NCBI GenBank assembly: GCA_947085405.1
Contig: CAMTWO010000039.1
Coordinates: forward strand, 14,720-78,719
DNA: 64,000 bases
Source: JASEGV01 sp947085405
Lineage (GTDB): Bacteria > Bacteroidota > Ignavibacteria > UBA10030 > BY39
Reading direction: 5' to 3'
In this document: in pieces, positions 1-7,606 of the stretch
Position numbering within the stretch: the first letter of the stretch is position 1
Layout: each line of letters opens with the position of its first letter
Translations under genes and position numbers: made by a program
The notes under the pieces: model-generated
Databases searched by the model: none
What the model was told of the DNA's origin: nothing
The model's input: the letters and a program-made list of their open reading frames with translations, nothing else

Positions 1-242
1 TCGAACGGAACCACAAAGGATGCACTCAGTTCACGAAAAATTCTATGGGTTATCATATCCCCATCGTGTTCGATGTCTTCAATTTTGCGAAGTTTTTGTT
101 TTGATTCGTCTGATAACGGGAAATGAAAAGCTTCTTCGAGCAATTTTCCGCCAACCACTAAGTTTTGAACGTCTTCTTCGAAGAGTTTAAAAAAATTATC
201 GTGACGCGGTACGAGCTTTTGAATGATTTTATTAAAGTTCAT
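1..242 (-). CDS. DUF47 / PhoU-like phosphate transport regulator (partial, 3' part outside window)
   Basis: The first 80 codons of a gene read leftward off the window edge, starting at an ATG at 242. The N-terminus (MNFNKIIQKLVPRHDNFFKL, then FEEDVQNL, KIEDIEHDGD and THRIFREL) is typical of DUF47 proteins, PhoU-like helical bundles that usually sit beside a PiT-type low-affinity phosphate permease and are thought to regulate it. The conserved E-x-x-x-D region (EDIEHDGD) forms the metal-binding site in the PhoU/DUF47 fold. The permease, if present, would lie further left and cannot be seen. The call rests on family resemblance of the N-terminal third only. Confidence 0.7.
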   Translation of the reverse strand, partial: MNFNKIIQKLVPRHDNFFKLFEEDVQNLVVGGKLLEEAFHFPLSDESKQKLRKIEDIEHDGDMITHRIFRELSASFVVPF

Positions 243-311
243 AATATTTTTTATGTTTTGTTTTTATGATTTTTGAGAAACTATTGAACTATCGTTATTA
301 CGCAGATTCTG

Positions 312-347
312 AAACTGTTACGCCAAAGGCGTACAAGTAAAACAGTT
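312..347. repeat. Palindrome between the DUF47 and oxidoreductase genes
   Basis: A perfect short hairpin (TACGCC-AAA-GGCGTA, 319-333) sits inside a looser outer repeat (AAACTGTT ... AACAGTT). It lies just after the stop codon of the large oxidoreductase on the minus strand. There is no clean T-tract, so it could be a weak terminator or one of the many short palindromes scattered through this genome. Confidence 0.5.
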
Positions 348-358
348 ATATTATTTAT

Positions 359-3300
359 TTATATTTTTTCTATCGGATGTTTACCGATCAGATAATCGAG
401 CCACTTGTTTGAAAGTTTCTCGAGTACACTGTTTACTTTTAAACGTGAATTAAGATTCTGAAAATCTACCTCATCTAAATGCTGGTCTTGATTGAAGCAA
501 GTAAATACAGGTTTTGTTTCCGTTCCGGTTACAGGATCGACGTGGCGGATTAGACACTGTGCACAAACTTCTTTCATCATACATTGCATCGGTGCGTTGA
601 TGCTTCCGATTGCGATGTGATGCGTAAAATATGGTGCAAGTATTCCGTGTCGGGCATCTTTTATTGCCGCCATCATCCGGTCGGAACCGATGACGATCAT
701 CCGGTTGATGCCTGGAAGCGGAATTAAAATATCGCCTAATTTTCCATCACCATAAGCTTTGATCGCCTGAACTATGTTTCCTCTGAAATGTGCATCTTGC
801 GGCCGGTTTGGTTGAATTTCAGCCCCCGCATCTGTTGACCAGATAATTTGGTCGGTCGATGCTTCAATTTCTTCCCGCTTGAAAATATCTTCGCCGAACT
901 TGTAACCCGCAAAATAAATTACTTTGTTACCGTTTGCCCGTAAAGCTTTCGCGATAGAGAATAAAACAGCATTACCTAATCCGCCGCCGGCAAGCAGAAC
1001 ATTTTCGCCTTGTGGAATTTCGGTCGGTGTTCCGGTCGGTCCCATCACAACTATTTTTTGCCCGGGTTTCAACGAGGCTACCAATCGCGACGAGGCGCCC
1101 ATTTCTAAAATAATTACACTCAACAGCCCTTTTTCAACATCTGTCCAAGCGCCCGTTAAAGCTAAACCTTCCATCGTGAGTTGCGTTCCTTCGATCCACT
1201 TTGAATCAACCTCAAAATTTTGCAAGCGATAAAACTGCCCCGGCTTGAATTTTTCTGCGGCGAGGGGTGCACAAACGATTACCTCGATGATTGTAGAAGT
1301 CAGTCGGTTAATTTTTACAACAGTTGCGGTAAATTTATTTTCAAGGTCATCGAAAAACTTTTTCCAATTACCATCCCGCACATTTTGGGAAGAAGTATCT
1401 AATCCGTTAATTTCATTTTTAAAAAGTTCGACAACTTTTTCATAACCTACCCGTGCTGAAGCCATAGCTTTTACAACATTCCCCGCGTAGGCGGGATGAT
1501 TATCGCCATAATAAGTGATGTATTTTTCGTTATCGTTGTATGAAGTGAAAAAAGCTTTTTCAGAATCTTCAGTAGGCAGCAGCGCTGCATCTCCATCTAA
1601 AGCAAGTTGATGCGTTTGGAAAAATTGTTTCCACTTATCCATTTTGAAAGTATCCGGAAATTCTCTTTCGTAAATAATGTTCGGGCTTGTTCCTGCCGCG
1701 ACCAACATACTTCGAGCAGGAAGCTTTATTATTTCCCCCGTGCTTTTCCACTTGCCGTTTTCAACTATTTGCTTATCAAAAATCACTTCTTTTATAACCC
1801 CAAATTCATCGGGAACTGCTTCAAGCGGATTTATTTTTTCTATAAACTCGATACCTTCTTCAAATCCTTTAATAATTTCTTCATGATTTAATTTGTATGC
1901 GGGCGAATCGGTTAATCCTTTTCTGTAACAAACTTTTACACCACCCCATTTACGCACAAGTTTTATGAAATCCGGTTTTTCGTTTGCTTGTTTCGCCCGT
2001 TCGCGTTCAGCTTTTACTTTTCGCCCGTGGTCAAGAAACTTCTTGAGCACTGCTCTCTCTTCAGCATCGAAGATTTTTAAAACTTCATCTTCACCGAATT
2101 TCGCAATCAGCGTTTCGAAACGTTCTAAAGTTTTTTCAACTTGTTGCGGATAGTAAGCCATCAGTTCAGTTGCAGCATCGATTGCAGTCAAGCCGCCCCC
2201 GATAACAATTGCGGGAAGCTCGATTTGTAAATTCGCCATACTCGATTTTTTTGCAGCGCCTGTAAGCTGAAGCGACATAAGAAAATCGCTCGCTTTGCGG
2301 ATTCCGCGAATCAGGTTATTTTTCATATTCAAAATTGTCGGCTTGCCCGCACCTGTTGCAAGTGCAATGTGGTCGAATCCTAAATTCCACGCATCTTCAA
2401 TCGTAATAGTTCCGCCAAACCGCACTCCTCCGAAAACTTTGAAATTGTTACGACGCATCAGAGTTAAATAAATTACATTCAGAAAATTTTTATCCCACCG
2501 AACGGTGATTCCATATTCCGATACGCCCCCAAAACCTGCCATCACTCTTTCGTCTAAAGGTTTCCGGAGTTCGTTAATGTCGTAAATCGGAAGGGGTGGA
2601 TTTTTATCGTCGCCGAGAAGTTCTTTAGGGAGAGGTTCAATTTTTAATCCATCAATACCGACGACACCGAAGCCCTCATTCAAAAGATAATGAGCAAGTG
2701 TGTAGCCCGCAGGTCCTAAACCGACAACCAAAATGTTAATTCCGTTATAAGGTTTGCTGTATGGTTGATGAATGTTAATTGGATTCCAACGTGTCAGAAG
2801 ACTGAAAATTTCGAATCCGTATGGAAGATTTAAGATATCGGTAAGAATTCCTGTTTCGATTTGTGGAATATTTACGGGAGTTTGTTTTTGAAAAATGCAC
2901 GACTTCATACAGTCGTTGCAGATGCGATGACCTGTTCCGGGCACCAACGGATTATCTATCATAATCATTGCGAGTGCACCAATTGCATTGCCACGATTTT
3001 TCAGAAAGTGAGCTTCCGAAATTTTTTCGTCAAGTGGACAGCCGCCAAGTTCAATGCCGAGAGGATTAGTTTTTAACTCTCCTGATTTTTCGAACAAACC
3101 CTTCGAGCAGGAATCTTTGTTGCGGTCATGACAAAATATGCAGTAATCAACTTCGGTAACAACATCGCGGCGATTAAAGCGCAGGTCGGTCAAATCGAAG
3201 CCATCACGGTTGCGATATTCTGATTCAGCACCTATCATTATTTCTAAAGAACCATTTCCATTTTTATGGCTTTCGAAATGCACCAACTTCTCGTAATCAA

Positions 3301-3979
3301 TATCTTCAGGTAATCGGAATGCAGTCCAATCTTTCAATCTGCATTTTAAATCAGAGTTGTGATGAACTATACTGCACCATTGTTCAAGTTTTTCCAAACA
3401 TATCGTTACGGCGGCAGAAGATTTTTCATCTTCGCCGGAGAAAGCTGTCTGCAATTTTCTGACGATAGCAACCTGTGAATCATTCAATTGTAATTTTTGC
3501 TTGTAAGCTTTTTCGATTTCAACAAGCGTTTTTGCCATTCGGGCTGTTGCTTTTTCTTCATCGGCAACCCATTCATAATTTTCAAAAACAATGCTGCGAA
3601 GATTTTTCAAGAAAATATCAACTTCATCGAAACTCAATGTTTGAACTTTTTTTGCATCCCACTTTTTTAACGCACGGCGTAGAATGAATTCTTTTTTGAA
3701 GAATACAACATCACTTTCCGATTCAATGAATTTTTTCAAAACCTTCAGTTCGTTTTCAACTTTAAACAACCTCGCAATAAAATTATCCAAATGCTCAGCC
3801 ATCGAAATGAGGATGCCCGATATTTCGACCGGTGTTGTTGATTGAGGATTTAAACGGTAGTTTTCGAAACGGTTAAATAAAATTGGGTCCCGATTTTTTA
3901 TTTCTTGATAAAATAATTCGGCAAGTTCTTTGAGTTTCCGAGGTGTATATAGGTCTATATTTATTTCAGGTTTTTTCAT
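359..3979 (-). CDS. Fused flavin/Fe-S pyridine-nucleotide oxidoreductase (NfnB-like + NfnA/PyrK-like)
   Basis: A 1206-residue cytoplasmic redox protein. Residues 1-270 are helical and unrecognised. Residues 280-361 hold seven cysteines (C280, C283, C291, C314, C354, C357, C361), as in the N-terminal [4Fe-4S] region of glutamate-synthase small subunits and NfnB. Residues 415-860 are a two-dinucleotide-fold flavoprotein with VVGLGPAGY near 418-426 (FAD) and IVIGGGLTAIDAA near 591-603 (NAD(P)H). From about 905 to the end is a ferredoxin-reductase/PyrK-like module: FKPGQFYRL flavin site, VLLAGGGLGNAVLF nucleotide site, and four cysteines (C1133, C1139, C1142, C1161) for a [2Fe-2S] cluster. NfnA and NfnB are normally separate subunits of an electron-bifurcating NADH-ferredoxin:NADP oxidoreductase; here both halves lie in one chain. 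Bifurcation is inference. No strong ribosome-binding site is visible at the ATG. Confidence 0.72.
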   Translation of the reverse strand: MKKPEINIDLYTPRKLKELAELFYQEIKNRDPILFNRFENYRLNPQSTTPVEISGILISMAEHLDNFIARLFKVENELKVLKKFIESESDVVFFKKEFILRRALKKWDAKKVQTLSFDEVDIFLKNLRSIVFENYEWVADEEKATARMAKTLVEIEKAYKQKLQLNDSQVAIVRKLQTAFSGEDEKSSAAVTICLEKLEQWCSIVHHNSDLKCRLKDWTAFRLPEDIDYEKLVHFESHKNGNGSLEIMIGAESEYRNRDGFDLTDLRFNRRDVVTEVDYCIFCHDRNKDSCSKGLFEKSGELKTNPLGIELGGCPLDEKISEAHFLKNRGNAIGALAMIMIDNPLVPGTGHRICNDCMKSCIFQKQTPVNIPQIETGILTDILNLPYGFEIFSLLTRWNPINIHQPYSKPYNGINILVVGLGPAGYTLAHYLLNEGFGVVGIDGLKIEPLPKELLGDDKNPPLPIYDINELRKPLDERVMAGFGGVSEYGITVRWDKNFLNVIYLTLMRRNNFKVFGGVRFGGTITIEDAWNLGFDHIALATGAGKPTILNMKNNLIRGIRKASDFLMSLQLTGAAKKSSMANLQIELPAIVIGGGLTAIDAATELMAYYPQQVEKTLERFETLIAKFGEDEVLKIFDAEERAVLKKFLDHGRKVKAERERAKQANEKPDFIKLVRKWGGVKVCYRKGLTDSPAYKLNHEEIIKGFEEGIEFIEKINPLEAVPDEFGVIKEVIFDKQIVENGKWKSTGEIIKLPARSMLVAAGTSPNIIYEREFPDTFKMDKWKQFFQTHQLALDGDAALLPTEDSEKAFFTSYNDNEKYITYYGDNHPAYAGNVVKAMASARVGYEKVVELFKNEINGLDTSSQNVRDGNWKKFFDDLENKFTATVVKINRLTSTIIEVIVCAPLAAEKFKPGQFYRLQNFEVDSKWIEGTQLTMEGLALTGAWTDVEKGLLSVIILEMGASSRLVASLKPGQKIVVMGPTGTPTEIPQGENVLLAGGGLGNAVLFSIAKALRANGNKVIYFAGYKFGEDIFKREEIEASTDQIIWSTDAGAEIQPNRPQDAHFRGNIVQAIKAYGDGKLGDILIPLPGINRMIVIGSDRMMAAIKDARHGILAPYFTHHIAIGSINAPMQCMMKEVCAQCLIRHVDPVTGTETKPVFTCFNQDQHLDEVDFQNLNSRLKVNSVLEKLSNKWLDYLIGKHPIEKI

Positions 3980-4120
3980 AGCTTTTCGCTTTTTATATAA
4001 ATTAGGCCGTTAAAACTGATACCAATATAAGAAAAAAAAATGAATATTTTTAATTTTGCATATTATAGCAACTTTGCCGATATTTTCACTGTAAAACAAA
4101 AAAATAAAAGGAATTTAATT

Positions 4121-4858
4121 ATGAAAAACTTATTAAAGGTTTTGTTGTTAACGTTAGTAATTTGTGTTTCTTCTGTATTTTCTCAGATTACTTTACAGGC
4201 GGGTGGCGGTGTCGGGTTAGTGATGCCAGCCGGCGATTTCGGAGGGACTACACAAGATTTCTATAACGGAACTGCCTATGGGTTATCAAACGGGTTGAAT
4301 TTACACGGTAAGGTTCGGGCAGGCGTTTTAGGATTTACATTAGTCGGCGAGTTGGGTTATGCTTCGTTGGAGAACAGCGGCGTTGCTACTATTGATAACA
4401 AAGGAAAAGTCGATATAAACCAAAAGATTCTTACAGTAAAAGTGGGACCAGAGTTTTCGTTCGCTTTGCCGGCACTACCATTAACGCCATATTTAGGAGC
4501 AAATTTAAGTTTGAATAATTTCAGCGGCGACTTCCGCATTCAAGGAACAAACCTACCAGCCGACGAACAAACTCTGGAATCAGCAACGAGGATCGGTTTG
4601 GGAGCGAACGCTGGAGTTCTGTTGAAACTAAATCCGCTGATGGCAATTGATGTTGCACTGCATTACAATATGATGAATCTTATTGGAAAAGAATATAGAG
4701 ATAGAAACCCTTTGAAAGAACAGGCGATCGATGCTTACCTGTCGTTGAACGACGACAAAGATCCGCTTTACAGAATAGGCAACGACGACCACTTCATCTC
4801 GAAATCACGTGCAATAAATTCGCTGATGCTTTCAGTATCGTTGATGTTTGGGTTGTAA
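4121..4858 (+). CDS. Outer-membrane beta-barrel protein
   Basis: A 245-residue secreted protein. The ATG at 4121 is preferred over the in-frame ATG at 4040 because AAAAGGA lies just upstream and the protein then opens with a clean signal peptide (MKNLLKVLLLTLVICVSSVFSQ). The rest alternates hydrophobic and polar residues with many glycines, has the LTPYLGANLSL and LGANAGVLLKL strands typical of OmpA/porin-like barrels, and ends in an aromatic-poor but barrel-like strand (LMLSVSLMFGL). A role in the outer membrane is likely; the ligand or exact family is unknown. Confidence 0.72.
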   Translation: MKNLLKVLLLTLVICVSSVFSQITLQAGGGVGLVMPAGDFGGTTQDFYNGTAYGLSNGLNLHGKVRAGVLGFTLVGELGYASLENSGVATIDNKGKVDINQKILTVKVGPEFSFALPALPLTPYLGANLSLNNFSGDFRIQGTNLPADEQTLESATRIGLGANAGVLLKLNPLMAIDVALHYNMMNLIGKEYRDRNPLKEQAIDAYLSLNDDKDPLYRIGNDDHFISKSRAINSLMLSVSLMFGL

Positions 4859-4866
4859 AAGAAGTA

Positions 4867-4916
4867 AACTTCCCGAAGGTTAATTATTTTCCAACAAGGA
4901 ATACCTTCGGGAAGTT
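4867..4916. repeat. Palindromic element (14-bp arms, 22-nt loop) between convergent genes
   Basis: Perfect 14-bp arms (4867-4880 and 4903-4916; core CTTCCCGAAGGT / ACCTTCGGGAAG) flank a 22-nt AT-rich loop. The right arm runs into the queC stop codon at 4915-4917. It could act as a terminator for the two convergent genes, but a nearly identical structure with the same 22-nt loop length lies inside the DNA polymerase gene at 35157-35208, so it looks like a dispersed element. Confidence 0.75.
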
Positions 4917-5598
4917 AAGCCTTATATGGAATTGGATCAACCAAGCCGGCAAGTTTAAACCCGCGCAATCGCAAAGCGCAGCTATCGCACACTCCGCAGG
5001 CGACATCCTCTCGCTGGTAGCACGACCAGCTTAAATGCAGCGGTGCGTTTAGCTCGATTCCCTTTTGCACGATCTCCGATTTCTTCAGATGAATAATTGG
5101 AGTTTCTACAACAATTTTGGTGTCCGGTTTTGTTCCTAACTCAATTACTTTGTTGAACGCATCATAAAATTCTTCACGGCAATCGGGGTAGCCGGAAGAA
5201 TCTTCCTCTACCGCACCGATAAAAATTTTACTGGCGCCGATTACTTCTGCCCAGCTTACGGCAATCGAGAGTATGTTTGCATTTCGGAATGGAACATAAG
5301 AGCTTGGTATTTCTTTCCGTTTCAAGTTCGCTGTTTCAATCGGTATCTTTACATCAGTTAAACTCGACCCGCCAACGATTTTTAAATGCTCAACATTTAC
5401 AACAAGCCGCTTTTTAATGTTATAAAAGTCGGCGATATCGTTGAAAGCTTTTAACTCCCGACGTTCTGTCCGCTGCCCGTAATTCAGATGAAGAAAAGCC
5501 AATTCGTAATTTTGGTTTGCGATTGCGGCAGTTACGCAGCTATCCATTCCACCGCTAACTAAAACTACTGCTATTTCTTTAATTTCTGTATTATCCAT
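4915..5598 (-). CDS. queC: 7-cyano-7-deazaguanine (preQ0) synthase
   Basis: A 227-residue cytoplasmic ATP-dependent enzyme that converts 7-carboxy-7-deazaguanine and ammonia into preQ0, the precursor of queuosine in tRNA. The PP-loop ATP-binding motif SGGMDS is at 15-20, and the C-terminal zinc site is complete: C193, C201, C204 and C207 in the CYQREDVACGVCDSC segment. Length is normal for QueC. queE lies about 300 bp upstream in the same orientation, so the two act in consecutive pathway steps; queD and queF are not in the window. The stop codon overlaps a palindromic repeat. Confidence 0.95.
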   Translation of the reverse strand: MDNTEIKEIAVVLVSGGMDSCVTAAIANQNYELAFLHLNYGQRTERRELKAFNDIADFYNIKKRLVVNVEHLKIVGGSSLTDVKIPIETANLKRKEIPSSYVPFRNANILSIAVSWAEVIGASKIFIGAVEEDSSGYPDCREEFYDAFNKVIELGTKPDTKIVVETPIIHLKKSEIVQKGIELNAPLHLSWSCYQREDVACGVCDSCALRLRGFKLAGLVDPIPYKA

Positions 5599-5670
5599 AA
5601 TCTAACTTCTAAATTCATTATTCGATATTCGATGTTCAATATTCATCATTTATATTTGTCATTTAATTTT

Positions 5671-5776
5671 TGTGTACCTTTGTGTTCTTCGTGTCTTTGT
5701 GGTGAATGTTTTATTCTCTTTAAAAAACATAATTTTTTTACCACTAAGACCACGAAGTTCACTAAGAAGCACTAAG
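5671..5776. repeat. Imperfect inverted repeat in the queE-queC spacer
   Basis: The 297-bp spacer between queE and queC has no gene. It contains a degenerate long inverted repeat: TTCGTGTCTTTGTGGT (about 5688-5702) against ACCACTAAGACCACGAAG (about 5740-5757), followed by direct echoes (CACTAAGAA). A short reading frame across it on the plus strand has repeat-like composition and is not considered a gene. The repeat could fold into an imperfect hairpin in transcripts of either strand. Confidence 0.5.
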
Positions 5777-5895
5777 AAATATTATTTTGTGGGTCAGCCC
5801 CGGGAATTCGGTAACATTTTCATAATTCATAAACTTGCCCTGAGTTCGTCCATTTTTTAAGGGATGTATCGAAGGGTCCCCAATCATAAATTCCA

Positions 5896-6573
5896 TCATA
5901 CACCATGTTTTTCTGGAGACCATATATATTTTTGTAATTGTAACTGGAATCGGACATTCAAATTATCTTCCAAAATCCACCCTGCCAAAACTTTCGGGTC
6001 GATTGCTCCATAAACCGGAGATAACAACACTATGCATTTATCCATTAATCCTTCCGTCTGCTGACGGACTCCAATTTTTTGCATCGTCCACTCGTAGTCG
6101 TTCCGGTCGCCGATAACAAACTTCACCTCATCATCTTTTTTCAGATAATGAACATTCTCCCAATAATTTTTCTTTTCCATTCCGCTGCTTGGACATTTAA
6201 AATCTACAATCCGCTTCACTCTTGGGTCAACATCGGCGATGCTTAAGCTGCCGCCTGTTTCAAGAAGCACTTCGTATTCTTCGTTGCACAAGATTTTCAT
6301 AAGAGGGAAAACATTTTCCTGTAGAAGCGGTTCGCCGCCTGTGATTTCTACCAGCTTACAATTGTATGATTTTATTTTATCTATTATTTCGGATATTTTT
6401 ATCTCGGTGCCTTCTTCGAAGGCGTATTCGGTATCGCAATATGTGCAGCGCAAATTGCAGTAAGTCAACCTCACAAAAACGCATGGTCTTCCCGCATAAG
6501 TTGACTCGCCCTGTATGCTGAAGAAGATTTCGTTGATGATGAGAGAGTTTTTATGTTTATAATTGATTATCAT
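5896..6573 (-). CDS. queE: 7-carboxy-7-deazaguanine synthase (radical SAM)
   Basis: A 225-residue radical-SAM enzyme that makes 7-carboxy-7-deazaguanine from 6-carboxytetrahydropterin in the queuosine pathway. The cluster-binding motif is C39-x3-C43-x2-C46 (CNLRCTYCD), preceded by the QueE signature FFSIQGESTYAGRP at about 17-30. The glycine-rich SAM-contact stretch EITGGEPLLQ follows. The N-terminal ten residues before NEIFFSIQGE are slightly long for the family, so an internal start is possible, but no other ATG fits. It lies 4 bp from a toxin gene and shares orientation with queC. Confidence 0.93.
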   Translation of the reverse strand: MIINYKHKNSLIINEIFFSIQGESTYAGRPCVFVRLTYCNLRCTYCDTEYAFEEGTEIKISEIIDKIKSYNCKLVEITGGEPLLQENVFPLMKILCNEEYEVLLETGGSLSIADVDPRVKRIVDFKCPSSGMEKKNYWENVHYLKKDDEVKFVIGDRNDYEWTMQKIGVRQQTEGLMDKCIVLLSPVYGAIDPKVLAGWILEDNLNVRFQLQLQKYIWSPEKHGV

Positions 6574-6577
6574 TTAT

Positions 6578-6910
6578 TCATTCCCGCATCAATCTTTCTT
6601 GCAACAGTTTTTGCATATCCCTCCGACCATCTAAAATAGAATGTACATAAACCACTTTCTCAATAAATTGATAAATAATACGATACGTTTTAAAATCTAT
6701 CTCAAGGAATTCATCTATTCCGAGTAAACTTAATTCACGAGGGACGTGTCCGCGATTCGGATATTCCTGAAGGGATAAACATTTCTCATACAATTTTGAG
6801 TATAATTTTTCGGCTTTTTCTTCTGAATCATTGAAATAAACATATTTATAGATTTCAAATAAATCATCTTCAGCAGAAGAGACGATATTAACTTTGAACT
6901 TCACGCTCAT
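6578..6910 (-). CDS. RelE/ParE-family toxin
   Basis: A 110-residue basic protein with the RelE/ParE fold pattern: VSSAEDDLFEIYKYV (helix 1), LYEKCLSLQEYPNRGHVPRELS (helix 2 and linker), FLEIDFKTYRIIYQFIEKVVYVHSILDGRRDMQKLL (strands and C-terminus). The YRIIYQ and LDGRRD segments are characteristic of ParE-type toxins, which inhibit gyrase or cleave mRNA depending on subfamily; which applies here cannot be told. The start overlaps the end of the antitoxin gene by 23 bp, the usual translationally coupled arrangement. Confidence 0.88.
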   Translation of the reverse strand: MSVKFKVNIVSSAEDDLFEIYKYVYFNDSEEKAEKLYSKLYEKCLSLQEYPNRGHVPRELSLLGIDEFLEIDFKTYRIIYQFIEKVVYVHSILDGRRDMQKLLQERLMRE

Positions 6911-7190
6911 CTCGTTTAAAAGCTTCTATACGGTTTTTTACATTGGTAAACGATTTTTCTAAAGTTTTATAATTCCCTTTTTTAATTTCCTTTCCACTCA
7001 AAGCGAGGATTTTCAGCAGAGCGATGCTCTCCTGTGTTTTTTCATATACTTTAACATCCTGAAGAATTACTTTTGCTTCACCATTATGCGTAATGATTAA
7101 TGTTTTCTGGTTTTCTGAAACATCCCGGATAACTTCAGAAGCATGGGTTTTTAAATAACTTATTGGTTTTACTGCTTCACTGAATTTCAT
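6888..7190 (-). CDS. Phd/YefM-family antitoxin
   Basis: A 100-residue protein with the Phd/YefM DNA-binding N-terminus (MKFSEAVKPISYLKTHASEVI, TLIITHNGEAKVILQDVKVYEKTQES). The ATG at 7190 is chosen over the one 15 bp upstream because AAAGGTGCC lies just before it and homologues begin near this point. It would neutralise the downstream RelE/ParE toxin through its acidic C-terminal tail and autorepress the operon. The tail is long and basic-acidic mixed (NVKNRIEAFKRDEREVQS). The tight overlap with the toxin gene supports the pairing. Confidence 0.88.
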   Translation of the reverse strand: MKFSEAVKPISYLKTHASEVIRDVSENQKTLIITHNGEAKVILQDVKVYEKTQESIALLKILALSGKEIKKGNYKTLEKSFTNVKNRIEAFKRDEREVQS

Positions 7191-7216
7191 TTTGGCACCT
7201 TTCATTATACGACTAT

Positions 7217-7245
7217 AATATAGCTCTTTAAGTAGTCTAAGGCAA
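7217..7245 (-). promoter_or_regulatory. Putative toxin-antitoxin operon promoter
   Basis: Read on the minus strand: TTGCCT (7245-7240), a 17-nt spacer, then TATATT (7222-7217). Transcription would start near 7210, giving a leader of about 20 nt before the antitoxin ATG. The same -10 hexamer at the same spacing recurs elsewhere in the window. Confidence 0.45.
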
Positions 7246-7261
7246 ACCGAAGAAAAAGGCC

Positions 7262-7410
7262 GTGGTATTTTGTCGGATTACAAATCTCTACGAGTCTTCT
7301 CTACGAGACCGTTCTACGAATCTACGATTCGATAGAATCGTTGATAGGTTGAATCGATAGTCGACGACTCTCCGCCTTCGGCGGATCGTCGAGAGTCGTA
7401 GACCGACCTA
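7262..7410. repeat. Cluster of short palindromes upstream of the TA operon
   Basis: This gene-free stretch is built from short inverted repeats: half of a GTCGGATT/AATCCGAC palindrome (7272-7286), several TACGAG/TCTACGA echoes, ACGATTCGATAGAATCGT (7324-7341), and a nested palindrome in which TCCGCCTTCGGCGGA (7371-7385) is flanked by GTCGACGACTC and GTCGAGAGTC. The GTCGACGACTC core recurs at 12720, and as its reverse complement in polB and at 55443. Confidence 0.6.
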
Positions 7411-7545
7411 CTACTCTACCAATTTATTCTTATCGATCTCCTTCATAATCTTTTCCGTCTCGGTAAGTGCGACGATTATTTTCTGATAATGCTCGATATC
7501 GGAATTGGTCAGAGTTCTGCCTTTGTGCTCTTTCAGCCATTTCAT
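7411..7545 (-). pseudogene. Duplicated C-terminal fragment of the type IIG restriction-modification gene
   Basis: A 44-codon frame (MKWLKEHKGRTLTNSDIEHY ... ending IDKNKLVE) repeats the last ~43 residues of the adjacent restriction-modification protein (KWLKDRKGRTLTNADIEHY ... IDKSKSDL). The DNA copies 7430-7543 and 7613-7726 are the same length (114 bp) with scattered substitutions. It has no independent role that can be seen and is best read as a remnant of a tandem duplication or as the original 3' end of the gene displaced by inserted palindromes. Confidence 0.8.
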
Positions 7546-7550
7546 TGTAG

Positions 7551-7606
7551 GTCGGATTTTTAAATCCGACTACTGCTCTGTTTTTCTGTCGGATTACAAA
7601 TCCGAC
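7551..7606. repeat. Two copies of a GTCGGATT-AAATCCGAC palindrome
   Basis: GTCGGATT(TTTA)AATCCGAC-type palindromes lie at 7551-7570 and 7588-7606, between the two copies of the restriction gene's 3' end. The second overlaps the end of the intact gene: its last codons (Ser-Asp-Leu) and stop codon lie inside the palindrome, so the element supplies the protein's C-terminus. Confidence 0.75.

Noticed and set aside
5672..5860. Open frame on the plus strand in the queE-queC spacer
   Set aside because: It runs across an inverted repeat (CACTAAGA / TCTTTGTG words), has no ribosome-binding site and no protein-like pattern.
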